Below are positions 1 through 7,198 of a stretch of DNA of 11,758 bases, one piece after another. The stretch covers positions 1 through 11,758 of the forward strand of contig MCFG01000741.1 of NCBI GenBank assembly GCA_002104895.1. The letters are read 5' to 3'. Under the pieces are notes generated by a model, which was not told where the DNA came from, did not search any database, and worked only from the letters and a program-made list of their open reading frames with translations. This DNA comes from Anaeromyces robustus. Lineage: Eukaryota > Neocallimastigomycota > Neocallimastigomycetes > Neocallimastigales > Neocallimastigaceae. Position 1 is the first letter of the stretch; each line of letters starts with the position of its first letter. A program made the position numbers and the translations under genes.

Positions 1-57
1 CTCTGAAGACTCTTTAAAAGTGGCAATACATTATTTTCCAGATTATATGGATCAGCA
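1..57 (+). pseudogene. Upstream Gag segment, out of frame with the main ORF
   Basis: Read from base 2, this stretch encodes a Gag-like run containing KVAIHYF. The main frame just downstream reads LYGSAMNWAA, the usual continuation of a Ty3 capsid motif (K-V-A ... L-x-G-x-A-x-x-W). In the main frame there is a TGA at 4-6. The switch between frames falls near the T-run at 34-37 and is what loss of one base would produce. Either this copy has a one-base deletion in gag, or there is an assembly error in a homopolymer. Confidence 0.55.
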
Positions 58-3000
58 ATGAATTGGGCAGCTACCTTACTCGAAAACCACGAACCTTGTC
101 TGGATAACTATGAAGAATTTATTACAAGGTTTAAAGCTACCTTTGGAACCTATGACTCCACTTTTGTTGCCAATCAAAAATTAAGAACTGTTAGACAAAA
201 AAGGCTTGGAAATGCAAGAGAATACATTCTGGAATTCAATAGATATGCTGATGAATCGTCTTGGAATGAAGAAGCTAAAATGGATGCATTCTTAAATGGA
301 CTTAACGACCAAATTGCTACTAGAATTCTCGAAATGTTTCCTGGTCCAAGATCCTTATTCGATATGCAAACAATAGCCTCAAGGATTGATTGCCGTCTCT
401 CTACTCACCGACAATTTTTCAATCAACAAAATAAATCGACTAATAATAATAATAATAAACACTTTAACAAGAAGAAAAATCCATCCAATAAGAAAACTAA
501 TAGCTTTAAATTTCATGGTCCTTTGTCAACCGAAGAAAAAGAAAGAAGAAAAAGAGAAAACCTTTGTGCTTATTGTGGGTCTCCTGATCATTCCTTGGAT
601 AACTGTACACGAAAGAACAAAAATAAAACTTCTTCTACCAGTCATATAACCAATATAGAATCAAAACCAGTATTAAGACCAAGAATCTCAGACCAGCCAG
701 ATTTAAAACTTCCTATTTTCGAATTTCAACTCAAAGTTTCAAACATTTCCGTCAAGACTAAAATACTACTCGATTCGGGCTCTCAACTTAACCTAATGGA
801 TCTATATTTTGCCAAACAAAACAACATCCCCTATAACTCTGAAACTAATCTTCCTAAAGTAGCTGGCATTGGAGGTAATCAATCAATTCTTGGTGAAACT
901 CTTCCAATCTCTTTAAAATACAAAAATCATAATTGTAAAACCAAATTTTATATAGTCGATCTACCCTCATATTGCGCTATACTCGGTACTGACTGGCTTT
1001 ATACTCACAATCCCACGATAAATTTCACCAATAAAGAACTTTCTTTCAAATCCAATCACTGTATATCCAACTGTCTGATTCTTCCCAGTACATTCACTAC
1101 CTTTATCCCACCAAAATCTGAAAAACCTGAAGAACTTAAGAAGAATGATGAATTAAATAATAAAATTAATAGGTCACTACCAACTAAGCTTCGCCCATAT
1201 AAGGATGTATTTAGCGAAATCTATGCGAACGAACTACCTCCTCATAGACTCTACGATTGTGAAATCAATCTTCTTCCAAATACTCAATTATTTTATGGAC
1301 CTATTTACCCTCTAACCGAAAAAGAATCCAAAACACTCAAAGAATACATTGAAGAAAACTTAGCCAAAGGATTTATAAGAAAATCGAAATCTCCTGGTGG
1401 TGCTCCTGTCTTTTTTGTCCTCAAAAAGAATGGTGAACTTAGAATGGTGGTAGATTATCGACACCTAAATGAAATCACAATTCGTGATTCTTATCCACTA
1501 CCACTAATTAATGATATGCTAGAACATTTGGTAAACGGGAAAATATTCTCTAAACTTGATCTTCGTTCGGCTTACAATCTAGTAAGAATTAAAAAAGGGG
1601 ACGAATACAAAACCGCCTTTACATGCAAATATGGACACTTCGAATATTTGGTGATGCCTTTTGGGTTGAAGAATGCTCCTGCCGTTTTCCAACACTTTAT
1701 AAACGACGTTCTTGAAGATATTATCGGTGTATTCGTCTTTTGCTATATAGACGATATTATAATATTTTCTCCAGACTTAGATTCACATTACAAGCATCTT
1801 TCTGAAGTTCTTAAAAGACTTAGAAACGCAGGGTTATTTGCCAAATTAGAAAAATGCGAATTTTGTGTTCCTTATCTTGACTTCCTTGGACATAGAATCT
1901 CTTCTGAGGGAATATTCATGGACCCTAAGAAAGTATCCTCAATTTTAGAATGGCCTATTCCAATGAACGTTAAACAACTTCAATCTTTTCTTGGTCTAGC
2001 CAATTATTATCGTAGATTTATTCCCGGTTTCGCTGCAATAACTCACCCTTTACACTCTTTACTCAAAAAACAAGCTAAATTTATCTGGTCACCCGAAACT
2101 CAAAAAGCCTTTGATGAAATAAAATTGAAATTTGCTACTGCTCCTGTTCTGGCCTACCCAAATCGTGATATTCCTTTTATCGTTGAAACTGATAGTAGTA
2201 ACTTCGCTATTGGAGCCATCCTTTCACAAACTTCATCAAATGATAATAAAATTCATCCCGTAGCTTTCTTCTCTAGATCCCTTACTGCATCAGAAAAGAA
2301 CTACCCTATTTATGACAAGGAACTTTTGGCTATTGTAGAATCCTTAGAACATTGGAGGCATTTATTAAAAGGTACATCAAAACCCTTTACAATTTTTTCC
2401 GACCATCAAAACCTACTCTACCAAAAGAAACCAGAAAAGATGTCTCAGAGACTTGTTCGTTGGGCTTTATTTCTCTCCGAATTTAACTTTAAGATCACTT
2501 ATCGTGCTGGATCTGCTAATGGTAAAGCCGATGCTCTTTCACGAAGACCGGATTACGCTTCCAACGAAGAAGAGTTAGCCAGTGACATTCCTTTTACAGT
2601 TCTCCGCCCCGAAAACTTTTGTACTATGATTGCTTTTGTTTCCCTAAATGACCAAATCCTTAACGAATACAAAAACGATAAATTTTATCAAGAAAACCTT
2701 TCTAAACTTAATTCTGGACAAAATTCTACCAAATCAAACGGATTCTCTATCAGTAATAACTTCCTACTTTTTAAAGGTAAAATCTATGTTCCTCCAAACT
2801 GCCGTTCTTCTGTTTTAAATACTTGCCACGATTCGCCTTCCGCTGGACATTTTGGTTTTAAGAAAACATTCTTTCTAACAAACCGTGATTTTTGGTGGCC
2901 CTCAATAAAAGAAGATATTAAGGACTATGTGCGTTCTTGCGAAATTTGTTGCCGCTCAAAAGATACTAAACACAAACCTTATGGATTTTTAAAACCTTTG

Positions 3001-4056
3001 GAAATTCCAGACCGCCCTTGGACTTGCATTTCAATGGACTTCATAACAGATCTTCCCACTTCTAATGGATTTACTTGTATTCTTGTTATAGTAGACAGGT
3101 TCACTAAAATGGGTCATTTTATCCCTTTCTCTAATGTTCCTTCTTCTGAAGACACTGCTAAAGCTTTTATGAACTCAGTATTTCGACTTCATGGACTTCC
3201 TAATGAAATTTTAACTGATAGAGGCACCCAATTCACCTCTAAATTCTGGACTTCCATTTGTAAATCTCTAAAAATCTCTACAACTTTTTCTTCACCATTT
3301 CATCATCAAACCAACGGTTTAACGGAGAGGGTGAACTCCGTTGTTGAACAATTTTTGAGATGCTATTCAAACTTTAAAGGTTCAAACTGGTATGATTATC
3401 TATTCCTAGCTGAATTCTGTTACAATAATACAATCCAAGAATCACTAAAAATTTCTCCCTTTTATGCAAATTATGGTTATAACCCCCGTTTCTCTCCGGC
3501 TGTACCAAGCCCTATTGACGTACCTCGTGCAGAAGAATTAACAACAAACTTATCTGAGCTATTCAAACAACTTAAGGAAAATTTAAAAGAAGCAAGCGCA
3601 AAACAAGAAAAATTCGCTAATAAGCACAGAATTCAACCTCCAGAATTTAAAGTAAACGACAAGGTCTGGGTTAATAGTTCTCTTATCATTCGAAACAAAA
3701 ACAAAAAGTTAAAACCAAGAAAATTAGGACCCTACAAAATCATAAAGAAAATTTCCCCTGTTTCATATAAAATAAAACTTCCTAATGATATTAGAATCCA
3801 CCCAGTCATCCATGTCTCCGAACTTGAACCTTATTACGAAGATAAATTTGGCCGAAAACAAAAACCTCCACCACCAATTAAAATAAACGAAGAAGAAGAA
3901 TACGAAGTCGAAGAAATCCTTGATAAAAGAAAACATTATGGTAAAATCCAATATCTTATAAAATGGAAAGGTTATCCTTTGTCTGAAGCATCTTGGGAAC
4001 CAGAATCAAACCTGAATTGCCCAGAATTACTCAAAAGCTTTAACAAATCGAATTAG
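58..4056 (+). CDS. Ty3/gypsy Gag-Pol polyprotein with chromodomain (5' partial)
   Basis: The polyprotein makes capsid/nucleocapsid, copies the element RNA to cDNA and integrates it. Domains seen over 1332 residues: a Gag capsid-like segment (about 1-120); an Asn/Lys-rich linker; a CCHC zinc knuckle (C170, C173, H178, C183); an aspartic protease (DSG at 239-241, ILGTDW at 309-313); RT with D501 and YIDD at 563-566; RNase H acidic residues D712, E755, D782 and D825; integrase HHCC (H924, H931, C961, C964) and DDE (D994, D1054, E1090, with 35 residues between the last two); GPY/F near 1224-1259; and a chromodomain at about 1282-1329 with cage aromatics Y1282, W1303 and Y1306. Gag and Pol share one frame with no internal stop. 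The ATG at 58 is unlikely to be the true start, because Gag-like sequence continues upstream (bases 2-37) in another frame. All catalytic residues are present, which suggests recent activity. Confidence 0.95.
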   Translation: MNWAATLLENHEPCLDNYEEFITRFKATFGTYDSTFVANQKLRTVRQKRLGNAREYILEFNRYADESSWNEEAKMDAFLNGLNDQIATRILEMFPGPRSLFDMQTIASRIDCRLSTHRQFFNQQNKSTNNNNNKHFNKKKNPSNKKTNSFKFHGPLSTEEKERRKRENLCAYCGSPDHSLDNCTRKNKNKTSSTSHITNIESKPVLRPRISDQPDLKLPIFEFQLKVSNISVKTKILLDSGSQLNLMDLYFAKQNNIPYNSETNLPKVAGIGGNQSILGETLPISLKYKNHNCKTKFYIVDLPSYCAILGTDWLYTHNPTINFTNKELSFKSNHCISNCLILPSTFTTFIPPKSEKPEELKKNDELNNKINRSLPTKLRPYKDVFSEIYANELPPHRLYDCEINLLPNTQLFYGPIYPLTEKESKTLKEYIEENLAKGFIRKSKSPGGAPVFFVLKKNGELRMVVDYRHLNEITIRDSYPLPLINDMLEHLVNGKIFSKLDLRSAYNLVRIKKGDEYKTAFTCKYGHFEYLVMPFGLKNAPAVFQHFINDVLEDIIGVFVFCYIDDIIIFSPDLDSHYKHLSEVLKRLRNAGLFAKLEKCEFCVPYLDFLGHRISSEGIFMDPKKVSSILEWPIPMNVKQLQSFLGLANYYRRFIPGFAAITHPLHSLLKKQAKFIWSPETQKAFDEIKLKFATAPVLAYPNRDIPFIVETDSSNFAIGAILSQTSSNDNKIHPVAFFSRSLTASEKNYPIYDKELLAIVESLEHWRHLLKGTSKPFTIFSDHQNLLYQKKPEKMSQRLVRWALFLSEFNFKITYRAGSANGKADALSRRPDYASNEEELASDIPFTVLRPENFCTMIAFVSLNDQILNEYKNDKFYQENLSKLNSGQNSTKSNGFSISNNFLLFKGKIYVPPNCRSSVLNTCHDSPSAGHFGFKKTFFLTNRDFWWPSIKEDIKDYVRSCEICCRSKDTKHKPYGFLKPLEIPDRPWTCISMDFITDLPTSNGFTCILVIVDRFTKMGHFIPFSNVPSSEDTAKAFMNSVFRLHGLPNEILTDRGTQFTSKFWTSICKSLKISTTFSSPFHHQTNGLTERVNSVVEQFLRCYSNFKGSNWYDYLFLAEFCYNNTIQESLKISPFYANYGYNPRFSPAVPSPIDVPRAEELTTNLSELFKQLKENLKEASAKQEKFANKHRIQPPEFKVNDKVWVNSSLIIRNKNKKLKPRKLGPYKIIKKISPVSYKIKLPNDIRIHPVIHVSELEPYYEDKFGRKQKPPPPIKINEEEEYEVEEILDKRKHYGKIQYLIKWKGYPLSEASWEPESNLNCPELLKSFNKSN

Positions 4057-4336
4057 GAAACTTAAAACTTCGAAAATGAATCTTTAAAAAATATATGATT
4101 ATTATTATTATACATTAATTTTATTATTAATATCAATATCAAAACTATTAATATCAATATTTAATTATTACTTACTAATATCAATAAATTTATCAATATC
4201 AATATTTTCCTATTTATATTCATGTATTCTTTATTAATATCCATGTAACTTATCAATATTCATGTATCAATTTTTACACCTATAGTTTTAAAATTTTTGT
4301 TTAAAATTTTCTTAGTTTAGTTTAGCCTAATTTTAA

Positions 4337-4357
4337 GATTCGTCTGGTATCCGAATC
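4337..4357 (+). promoter_or_regulatory. PPT-proximal conserved hairpin, element A
   Basis: A 6-bp stem (GATTCG with CGAATC) closes a 9-nt loop, TCTGGTATC. It ends 14 nt before the LTR. The same loop with a different but still complementary stem occurs in elements C, D and E at the same distance from the LTR. That makes it a likely conserved RNA (or DNA) signal of these Ty3 elements. Confidence 0.8.
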
Positions 4358-4358
4358 C

Positions 4359-4371
4359 TAGAGGAGGACCA
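4359..4371 (+). promoter_or_regulatory. Polypurine tract of element A
   Basis: The purine-rich run TAGAGGAGGACCA lies directly before the LTR terminus TGTAAC. This is the standard place for the plus-strand primer left by RNase H. The tract is followed by CCA rather than the YAT seen in elements C and E. Confidence 0.8.
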
Positions 4372-4399
4372 TGTAACGAATCCTAGAATTAGTAAAATA

Positions 4400-4472
4400 G
4401 TAACCATGGCCTAGTGGTTAGTCACTAGGACCATCAGGGCAAACGCTCTGGGTTCGACCCACACTAGTTCCA
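4400..4472 (+). promoter_or_regulatory. tRNA-derived module (Pol III A/B boxes) in LTR A
   Basis: The A box TGGCCTAGTGGT is at 4407-4418 and the B box GGTTCGACCCA at 4451-4461, with starts 44 nt apart as in a real tRNA. The A-box region reads like eukaryotic tRNA-Glu/Asp (CTAGTGGTTAG). A partial acceptor pairing (5 of 7) is possible between 4400-4406 and 4465-4471, followed by a discriminator-like A. CCTAG and CTAGG can pair as a D-arm-like stem. It is not a functional tRNA gene: the T stem is mismatched and no clear anticodon arm forms. T-runs downstream could end a Pol III transcript. Confidence 0.75.
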
Positions 4473-4519
4473 AATTTTATAAAAAAAAAAATTTTTTATT
4501 TTAAAATTTAATTACAAAT

Positions 4520-4566
4520 TTCTGTATTTTATTCTGTATTTGTTTCTGTATTTTATTTCTGTATTT
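4520..4566 (+). repeat. Four copies of TTCTGTATTT at 12-13 bp spacing in LTR A
   Basis: Copies start at 4520, 4532, 4544 and 4557. The same four copies, with nearly the same spacing, are kept in solo LTR B, although other U3 parts have diverged. A protein-binding array (enhancer) is a reasonable guess. Confidence 0.7.
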
Positions 4567-4730
4567 CTTCATAGAATTGCATGGAATAAAATTAGAAACT
4601 TTAAGAAAAAATTTTATAATATTTCTTTATTTTTCTATAAGATTCATTTTCAATCGAAAAATCTAAGTTTCTAGCATTTTTCATTATTTTTTATATACTT
4701 TTATTTTTAAAACTATTTTTCCGAAAAAAC

Positions 4731-4739
4731 TATAAATAG
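4731..4739 (+). promoter_or_regulatory. Pol II TATA box of LTR A
   Basis: TATAAATAG lies about 360 bp into the LTR. It is conserved in LTR B within the shared block TATAAATAGGTGTAAAA. The RNA start would be expected roughly 25-40 nt downstream. Confidence 0.65.
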
Positions 4740-4927
4740 GTGTAAAATTTTACAAAGAAAATATTTTTTAAAATCGCACTTTTATTAACTAATTAGTTTA
4801 TAAGTAATTTGAAATATTACATTACTAATTGTTAATAAATAATATTTTAATAATTTAATAAATTAATAAAACAAGATCTCAAAAAACAAATTCAATTACT
4901 TATAAATATTATTACGAACCTATTGTG

Positions 4928-6046
4928 TTACAAAACAAAAGACAATCTTATTCCATTAGGATTGTTACAATTATTAATTTTTATTTTCTTTAATGTATTT
5001 TTAAGATTATAAATATTAAAATGCCCAAGACGACGGTGCCATAATTCTAAATTTTCGTCGTCATTATTTGTTGTATTTGTTAAACTATTTATATTATTAT
5101 CTTTTAAATTATTACTAATATTATTAAAATTAAATTTGTTTTTTGACGTCCAAATAATATAAGTATTTGAGTCATTTGAAAAAGTACTATAAATTTTATT
5201 TTTATTTTTATTATATATTGATACTTTGTTTTTATTATTTTCTTGTTGAAAAATAGTTTTAAAATTTTGTAGACAAAGACAATCAATTGATATTAAATTT
5301 CTTTTAAATTCAGGGATATACAAAACATTTTTTAAACATATTTTATTATCTCCAATATATCCCTTGTATGTACCTTTATAAATGGAACGAACATTGTTTC
5401 CATCTGCAAAGTAAATATCTTGGCTATATTTTATTTTATCAATTAAAATATCAGGATTGCCAGTCATATGAAAAGTGGCACCTGAATCTAAAGTCCAAGG
5501 AATTAATGTATCATTTCTTTTATTTATATTATTTTTAACTTGTGTATTATTATTTTTAATTTTATAAGAATTGGTATTATTATTTTTAATATAGTAATTA
5601 CTTTTATTTTTATTATAATAATTATATTTATTTTTATTATAATAATTATATTTATTATATAAATTATTTTTATAATCATTTTTATTTTCATGATATTTAT
5701 TATTATTATTATTAGAAAAATTATTATAATAAGAAAAATATTTTAATTTTTTATATGAAGATTTTTTTAATGAAACATTGCTTGATTCAGCATTAATTGC
5801 ATCATTATAATCTTCAAAAAATTGTTCTTCATATTTATCTATACTATTATTATTATTTTTACAATTATTTTTAAGATTATTATTTTTATTTTCTAAATTA
5901 TTATTTTTATTAATTTTATTATTATTTTCAATATTATTATTTTTAATAATATTATTATTTTTATCAATAATAATATTCTTATTATATTTGTAACGGAACG
6001 GTAGTTCCAATATTACAATTGACACCAAAATCTGAAGTAAACACAA
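4928..6046 (-). pseudogene. Copia Gag/protease/GAG-pre-integrase fragment
   Basis: The 372-residue frame belongs to a Ty1/copia polyprotein. Residues 20-180 are extremely Asn/Lys/Tyr-rich. Then come the protease motif DSGATFHMT (from 187), a beta-rich copia protease body (FADGNN, LKNVLYIPEFKRNLIS) and the GAG-pre-integrase motif LWHRRLGH (335-342). The first 19 or so residues are not copia: they are read from the end of solo LTR B, so the ATG is accidental. The stop comes from LTR A, which cut the gene shortly after the integrase start. No CCHC zinc knuckle is visible before the protease, unlike most copia Gag proteins. There is no stop inside the copia-derived part, so the element was not very old when interrupted. 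Confidence 0.88.
5984..5988. repeat. Target-site duplication of solo LTR B, left copy
   Basis: ATATT directly abuts the LTR terminus and matches 6704-6708 exactly. Removing the LTR and one copy restores an open copia frame across the junction. Confidence 0.85.
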
Positions 6047-6340
6047 ACAAAATAAAATTTAAAATAAAAGATACTTATTGCAATATCAGAACACCTTTCC
6101 TTTGTTAACCTGAAAGGTCGGTGTCGAGATATATATATTAGTAAGATTTAGTTTTAAGTTTTATTTTATTTTTATTTAAAATATGTTTTATTAGAATTTA
6201 GTTTTATTAATTATTAAAAATTAATAATAACTAATTTTTGTAGTATTTCAAACTACTTATGAATTAATTATTACTAATATATATAAAGTTATAAAAGAAT
6301 AAAAGCACAAAGAAAAATATTTTAACTAAAGATTTTACAC

Positions 6341-6349
6341 CTATTTATA
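6341..6349 (-). promoter_or_regulatory. Pol II TATA box of LTR B
   Basis: TATAAATAG on the minus strand lies in the block shared with LTR A. Confidence 0.6.
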
Positions 6350-6513
6350 CTTTTTGCGGAAAAATAGTTTTAAAAATAAAAGTTCATAAAATTAATAAAA
6401 AATTGCTAGAAACAAAGATATTTTGATATAAAATGAATCTCATAGAAAAATAAAGAAATATTATATAATTTTTTCTTAAAGTTTCTAATTTTATTCCATG
6501 TAATTCTATAAAG

Positions 6514-6560
6514 AAATACAGAAATAAAATACAGAAACAAATACAGAATAAAATACAGAA
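6514..6560 (-). repeat. Four TTCTGTATTT copies in LTR B
   Basis: The plus strand shows AAATACAGAA at 6514, 6527, 6539 and 6551, the counterpart of the array in LTR A. Confidence 0.7.
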
Positions 6561-6601
6561 ATTTATAATAAATAAATTTAAAATAAAATTTTTATAAAAT
6601 T

Positions 6602-6675
6602 TGGAACAAGGTGTGAGTCGAACCCAGAGTGTTCTCCCAGATGGTCATAGTTACTAACCACTAGACCATGGTTAC
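6602..6675 (-). promoter_or_regulatory. tRNA-derived module in solo LTR B
   Basis: On the minus strand the A box TGGTCTAGTGGT is at 6668-6657 and the B box GGTTCGACTCA at 6624-6614, 44 nt apart at their starts. TGGTCTAGTGGTTAG is the classical eukaryotic tRNA-Glu A-box sequence. The A box lies 35 nt from the LTR end, the same as in LTRs A and E. The acceptor-like ends are partly complementary, as in LTR A. Confidence 0.75.
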
Positions 6676-6703
6676 TATTTTACTAATTGAGGGATTCGTT
6701 ACA

Positions 6704-6708
6704 ATATT
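6704..6708. repeat. Target-site duplication of solo LTR B, right copy
   Basis: ATATT is identical to the left copy at 5984-5988. Confidence 0.85.
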
Positions 6709-6903
6709 GACTATTACTAGTACTATAATAGGAGTTATTTATTTTTGTAACAACGCTAACGACTTAGGTTAACACAATACTAATTATACTTTTTATGTTA
6801 TAAGATTAATGAGTTTTAATAACAATTTTATTTATTATTAATATTTATTTTAATCTTAGTACTAATTCTAGAGATTAATTTTACATGAAATTACAAGAAT
6901 ATA

Positions 6904-6911
6904 TATTTATA
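6904..6911 (-). promoter_or_regulatory. Possible TATA box of LTR C
   Basis: TATAAATA on the minus strand, about 275 nt into the LTR. The local sequence is AT-rich, so this is weaker than the boxes in LTRs A, B, D and E. Confidence 0.4.
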
Positions 6912-6937
6912 AGTTAGAAATATACATAAACAATACT

Positions 6938-6960
6938 TTATGAGTGAAATTCACTCATAA
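6938..6960. repeat. 11-bp palindrome in LTR C
   Basis: TTATGAGTGAA and TTCACTCATAA are separated by one base. It lies just upstream (minus strand) of the TATA-like box at 6911-6904, so it may be a dimeric protein-binding site. Confidence 0.75.
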
Positions 6961-7002
6961 CGATTGGTTGATTTCATGGTTTGTGAAGAAAAAGAGTGGA
7001 AG

Positions 7003-7053
7003 AGTTATGGATCAAAATATAACTAATAAATAGTTATATTTTGATCCATAACT
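7003..7053 (-). repeat. 23-bp perfect inverted repeat in LTR C
   Basis: The arms 7003-7025 and 7031-7053 are perfectly complementary, with a 5-nt loop. The hairpin starts just downstream of the tRNA-like module on the minus strand and is followed by a T5 run (6993-6989). Confidence 0.9.
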
Positions 7054-7055
7054 GA

Positions 7056-7127
7056 GGGTGATACCCGGAGTCGAACTCATGACAAGTAGGTCAGAGTCCA
7101 ACAACCTGACGACTACGTCAGTCGGGG
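7056..7127 (-). promoter_or_regulatory. tRNA-derived module in LTR C
   Basis: On the minus strand an A-box-like TGACGTAGTCGT starts at 7120 and a B-box AGTTCGACTCC (one mismatch to consensus) starts at 7077, 43 nt apart. The middle (TTGGACTCTGACC) resembles the anticodon region of tRNA-Gln (CTG), which is only a suggestion. The acceptor ends do not pair, so it is not a working tRNA. A small CGGGG/CCCCG hairpin (7123-7135) overlaps its 5' end. Confidence 0.68.
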
Positions 7128-7185
7128 AACCCCCGGTAGGAAAAACTCTTTCAATGTATTTAGCTAATAGTAATACATTGTTACA

Positions 7186-7198
7186 ATGCCCCCCTTCT
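7186..7198 (-). promoter_or_regulatory. Polypurine tract of element C
   Basis: AGAAGGGGGGCAT on the minus strand lies directly before LTR start TGTAAC. It nearly equals the tract of element E (GAAGGGGGGTAT). Confidence 0.85.

Larger units (their letters stand above)
4057..4371 (+). other. 3' UTR of element A with TATCAAT repeats
   Basis: This is non-coding sequence between the polyprotein stop and the 3' LTR. About 4115-4270 is a degenerate array of TATCAATAT / TTAATATCAA units (at least seven TATCAA occurrences). The last 35 bases hold the conserved hairpin and the polypurine tract, described separately. No other gene is seen. Confidence 0.8.
1..4932 (+). mobile_element. Ty3/gypsy chromovirus A, 3' part (5' end outside window)
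   Basis: This is an LTR retrotransposon read left to right: the end of Gag, protease, reverse transcriptase, RNase H, integrase and chromodomain in one frame, then a 3' UTR, a hairpin, a polypurine tract and the 3' LTR at 4372-4932. The order RT-RNaseH-IN defines Ty3/gypsy (Metaviridae), and the C-terminal chromodomain places it with the chromoviruses. The 5' LTR, primer-binding site and Gag N-terminus lie before the window. The right edge abuts a copia reading frame at 4933, so A inserted into a copia element. The TSD expected beyond the missing 5' LTR is AAACA (4933-4937). Confidence 0.93.
4372..4932 (+). repeat. 3' LTR of element A (561 bp)
   Basis: It starts with TGTAAC right after the polypurine tract and ends with GTTACA, a 6-bp terminal inverted repeat. 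Copia coding sequence resumes at 4933. Inside are a tRNA-like module (4400-4472), a four-copy 12-bp-spaced repeat (4520-4566) and a TATA box (4731-4739). It is clearly related to solo LTR B over the U3 part. The last roughly 80-100 bp do not match B. Confidence 0.9.
5989..6703 (-). repeat. Solo LTR B (715 bp) with 5-bp TSD
   Basis: On the minus strand it begins TGTAACGAATCCC and ends CCGTTACA. It is flanked by ATATT on both sides (5984-5988 and 6704-6708). The first 500 bp or so match LTR A closely (tRNA-like module, 12-bp array, TATA block). No internal region is present, so it is a solo LTR left by LTR-LTR recombination. It is 154 bp longer than LTR A because its 3' (R/U5) part is different. 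Confidence 0.9.
4933..6745 (-). mobile_element. Ty1/copia element fragment, interrupted by solo LTR B
   Basis: Two minus-strand pieces (6745-6709 and 5988-4933) join into one open frame when the solo LTR and one copy of its TSD are removed. They encode the end of a copia Gag, the protease and the start of integrase. The left side is cut by LTR A and the right side by LTR C. The copia LTRs and the RT are not in the window. This is the oldest layer of the nest. Confidence 0.8.
6746..7185 (-). repeat. 3' LTR of element C (440 bp)
   Basis: On the minus strand it begins TGTAACAATG after the polypurine tract. The nearest matching terminus is GTTGTTACA at 6746, with copia-like open frame beyond it. 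It contains a tRNA-like module, a 23-bp perfect hairpin, a second palindrome (6938-6960) and a TATA-like box. The 3' border rests on the terminal inverted repeat and on the resumption of the copia frame. Confidence 0.78.

Noticed and set aside
34-40. Programmed -1 frameshift site in gag
   Set aside because: TAT TTT does not allow clean re-pairing of the P-site tRNA after a -1 slip. A base loss is more likely.
386-649. 87-codon frame inside gag
   Set aside because: It is an out-of-frame shadow of the Gag-Pol ORF in Asn/Lys-rich sequence.
4400-4472. Real tRNA gene (Glu-like)
   Set aside because: A and B boxes are good, but the T stem and acceptor are mismatched, no anticodon arm forms, and the sequence lies inside an LTR with a sister copy in LTR B.
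5989-6703. 5' LTR of the copia element
   Set aside because: It has its own 5-bp TSD, matches Ty3 LTR A, and its removal joins an open copia frame. It is therefore a solo Ty3 LTR.
7003-7053. Terminal inverted repeats of a small DNA transposon
   Set aside because: Only 5 bp separate the arms and there is no TSD. It is a hairpin inside LTR C.
7056-7127. tRNA-Gln gene on minus strand
   Set aside because: The acceptor ends do not pair and the module is within LTR C. Only the boxes and a Gln-like middle remain.
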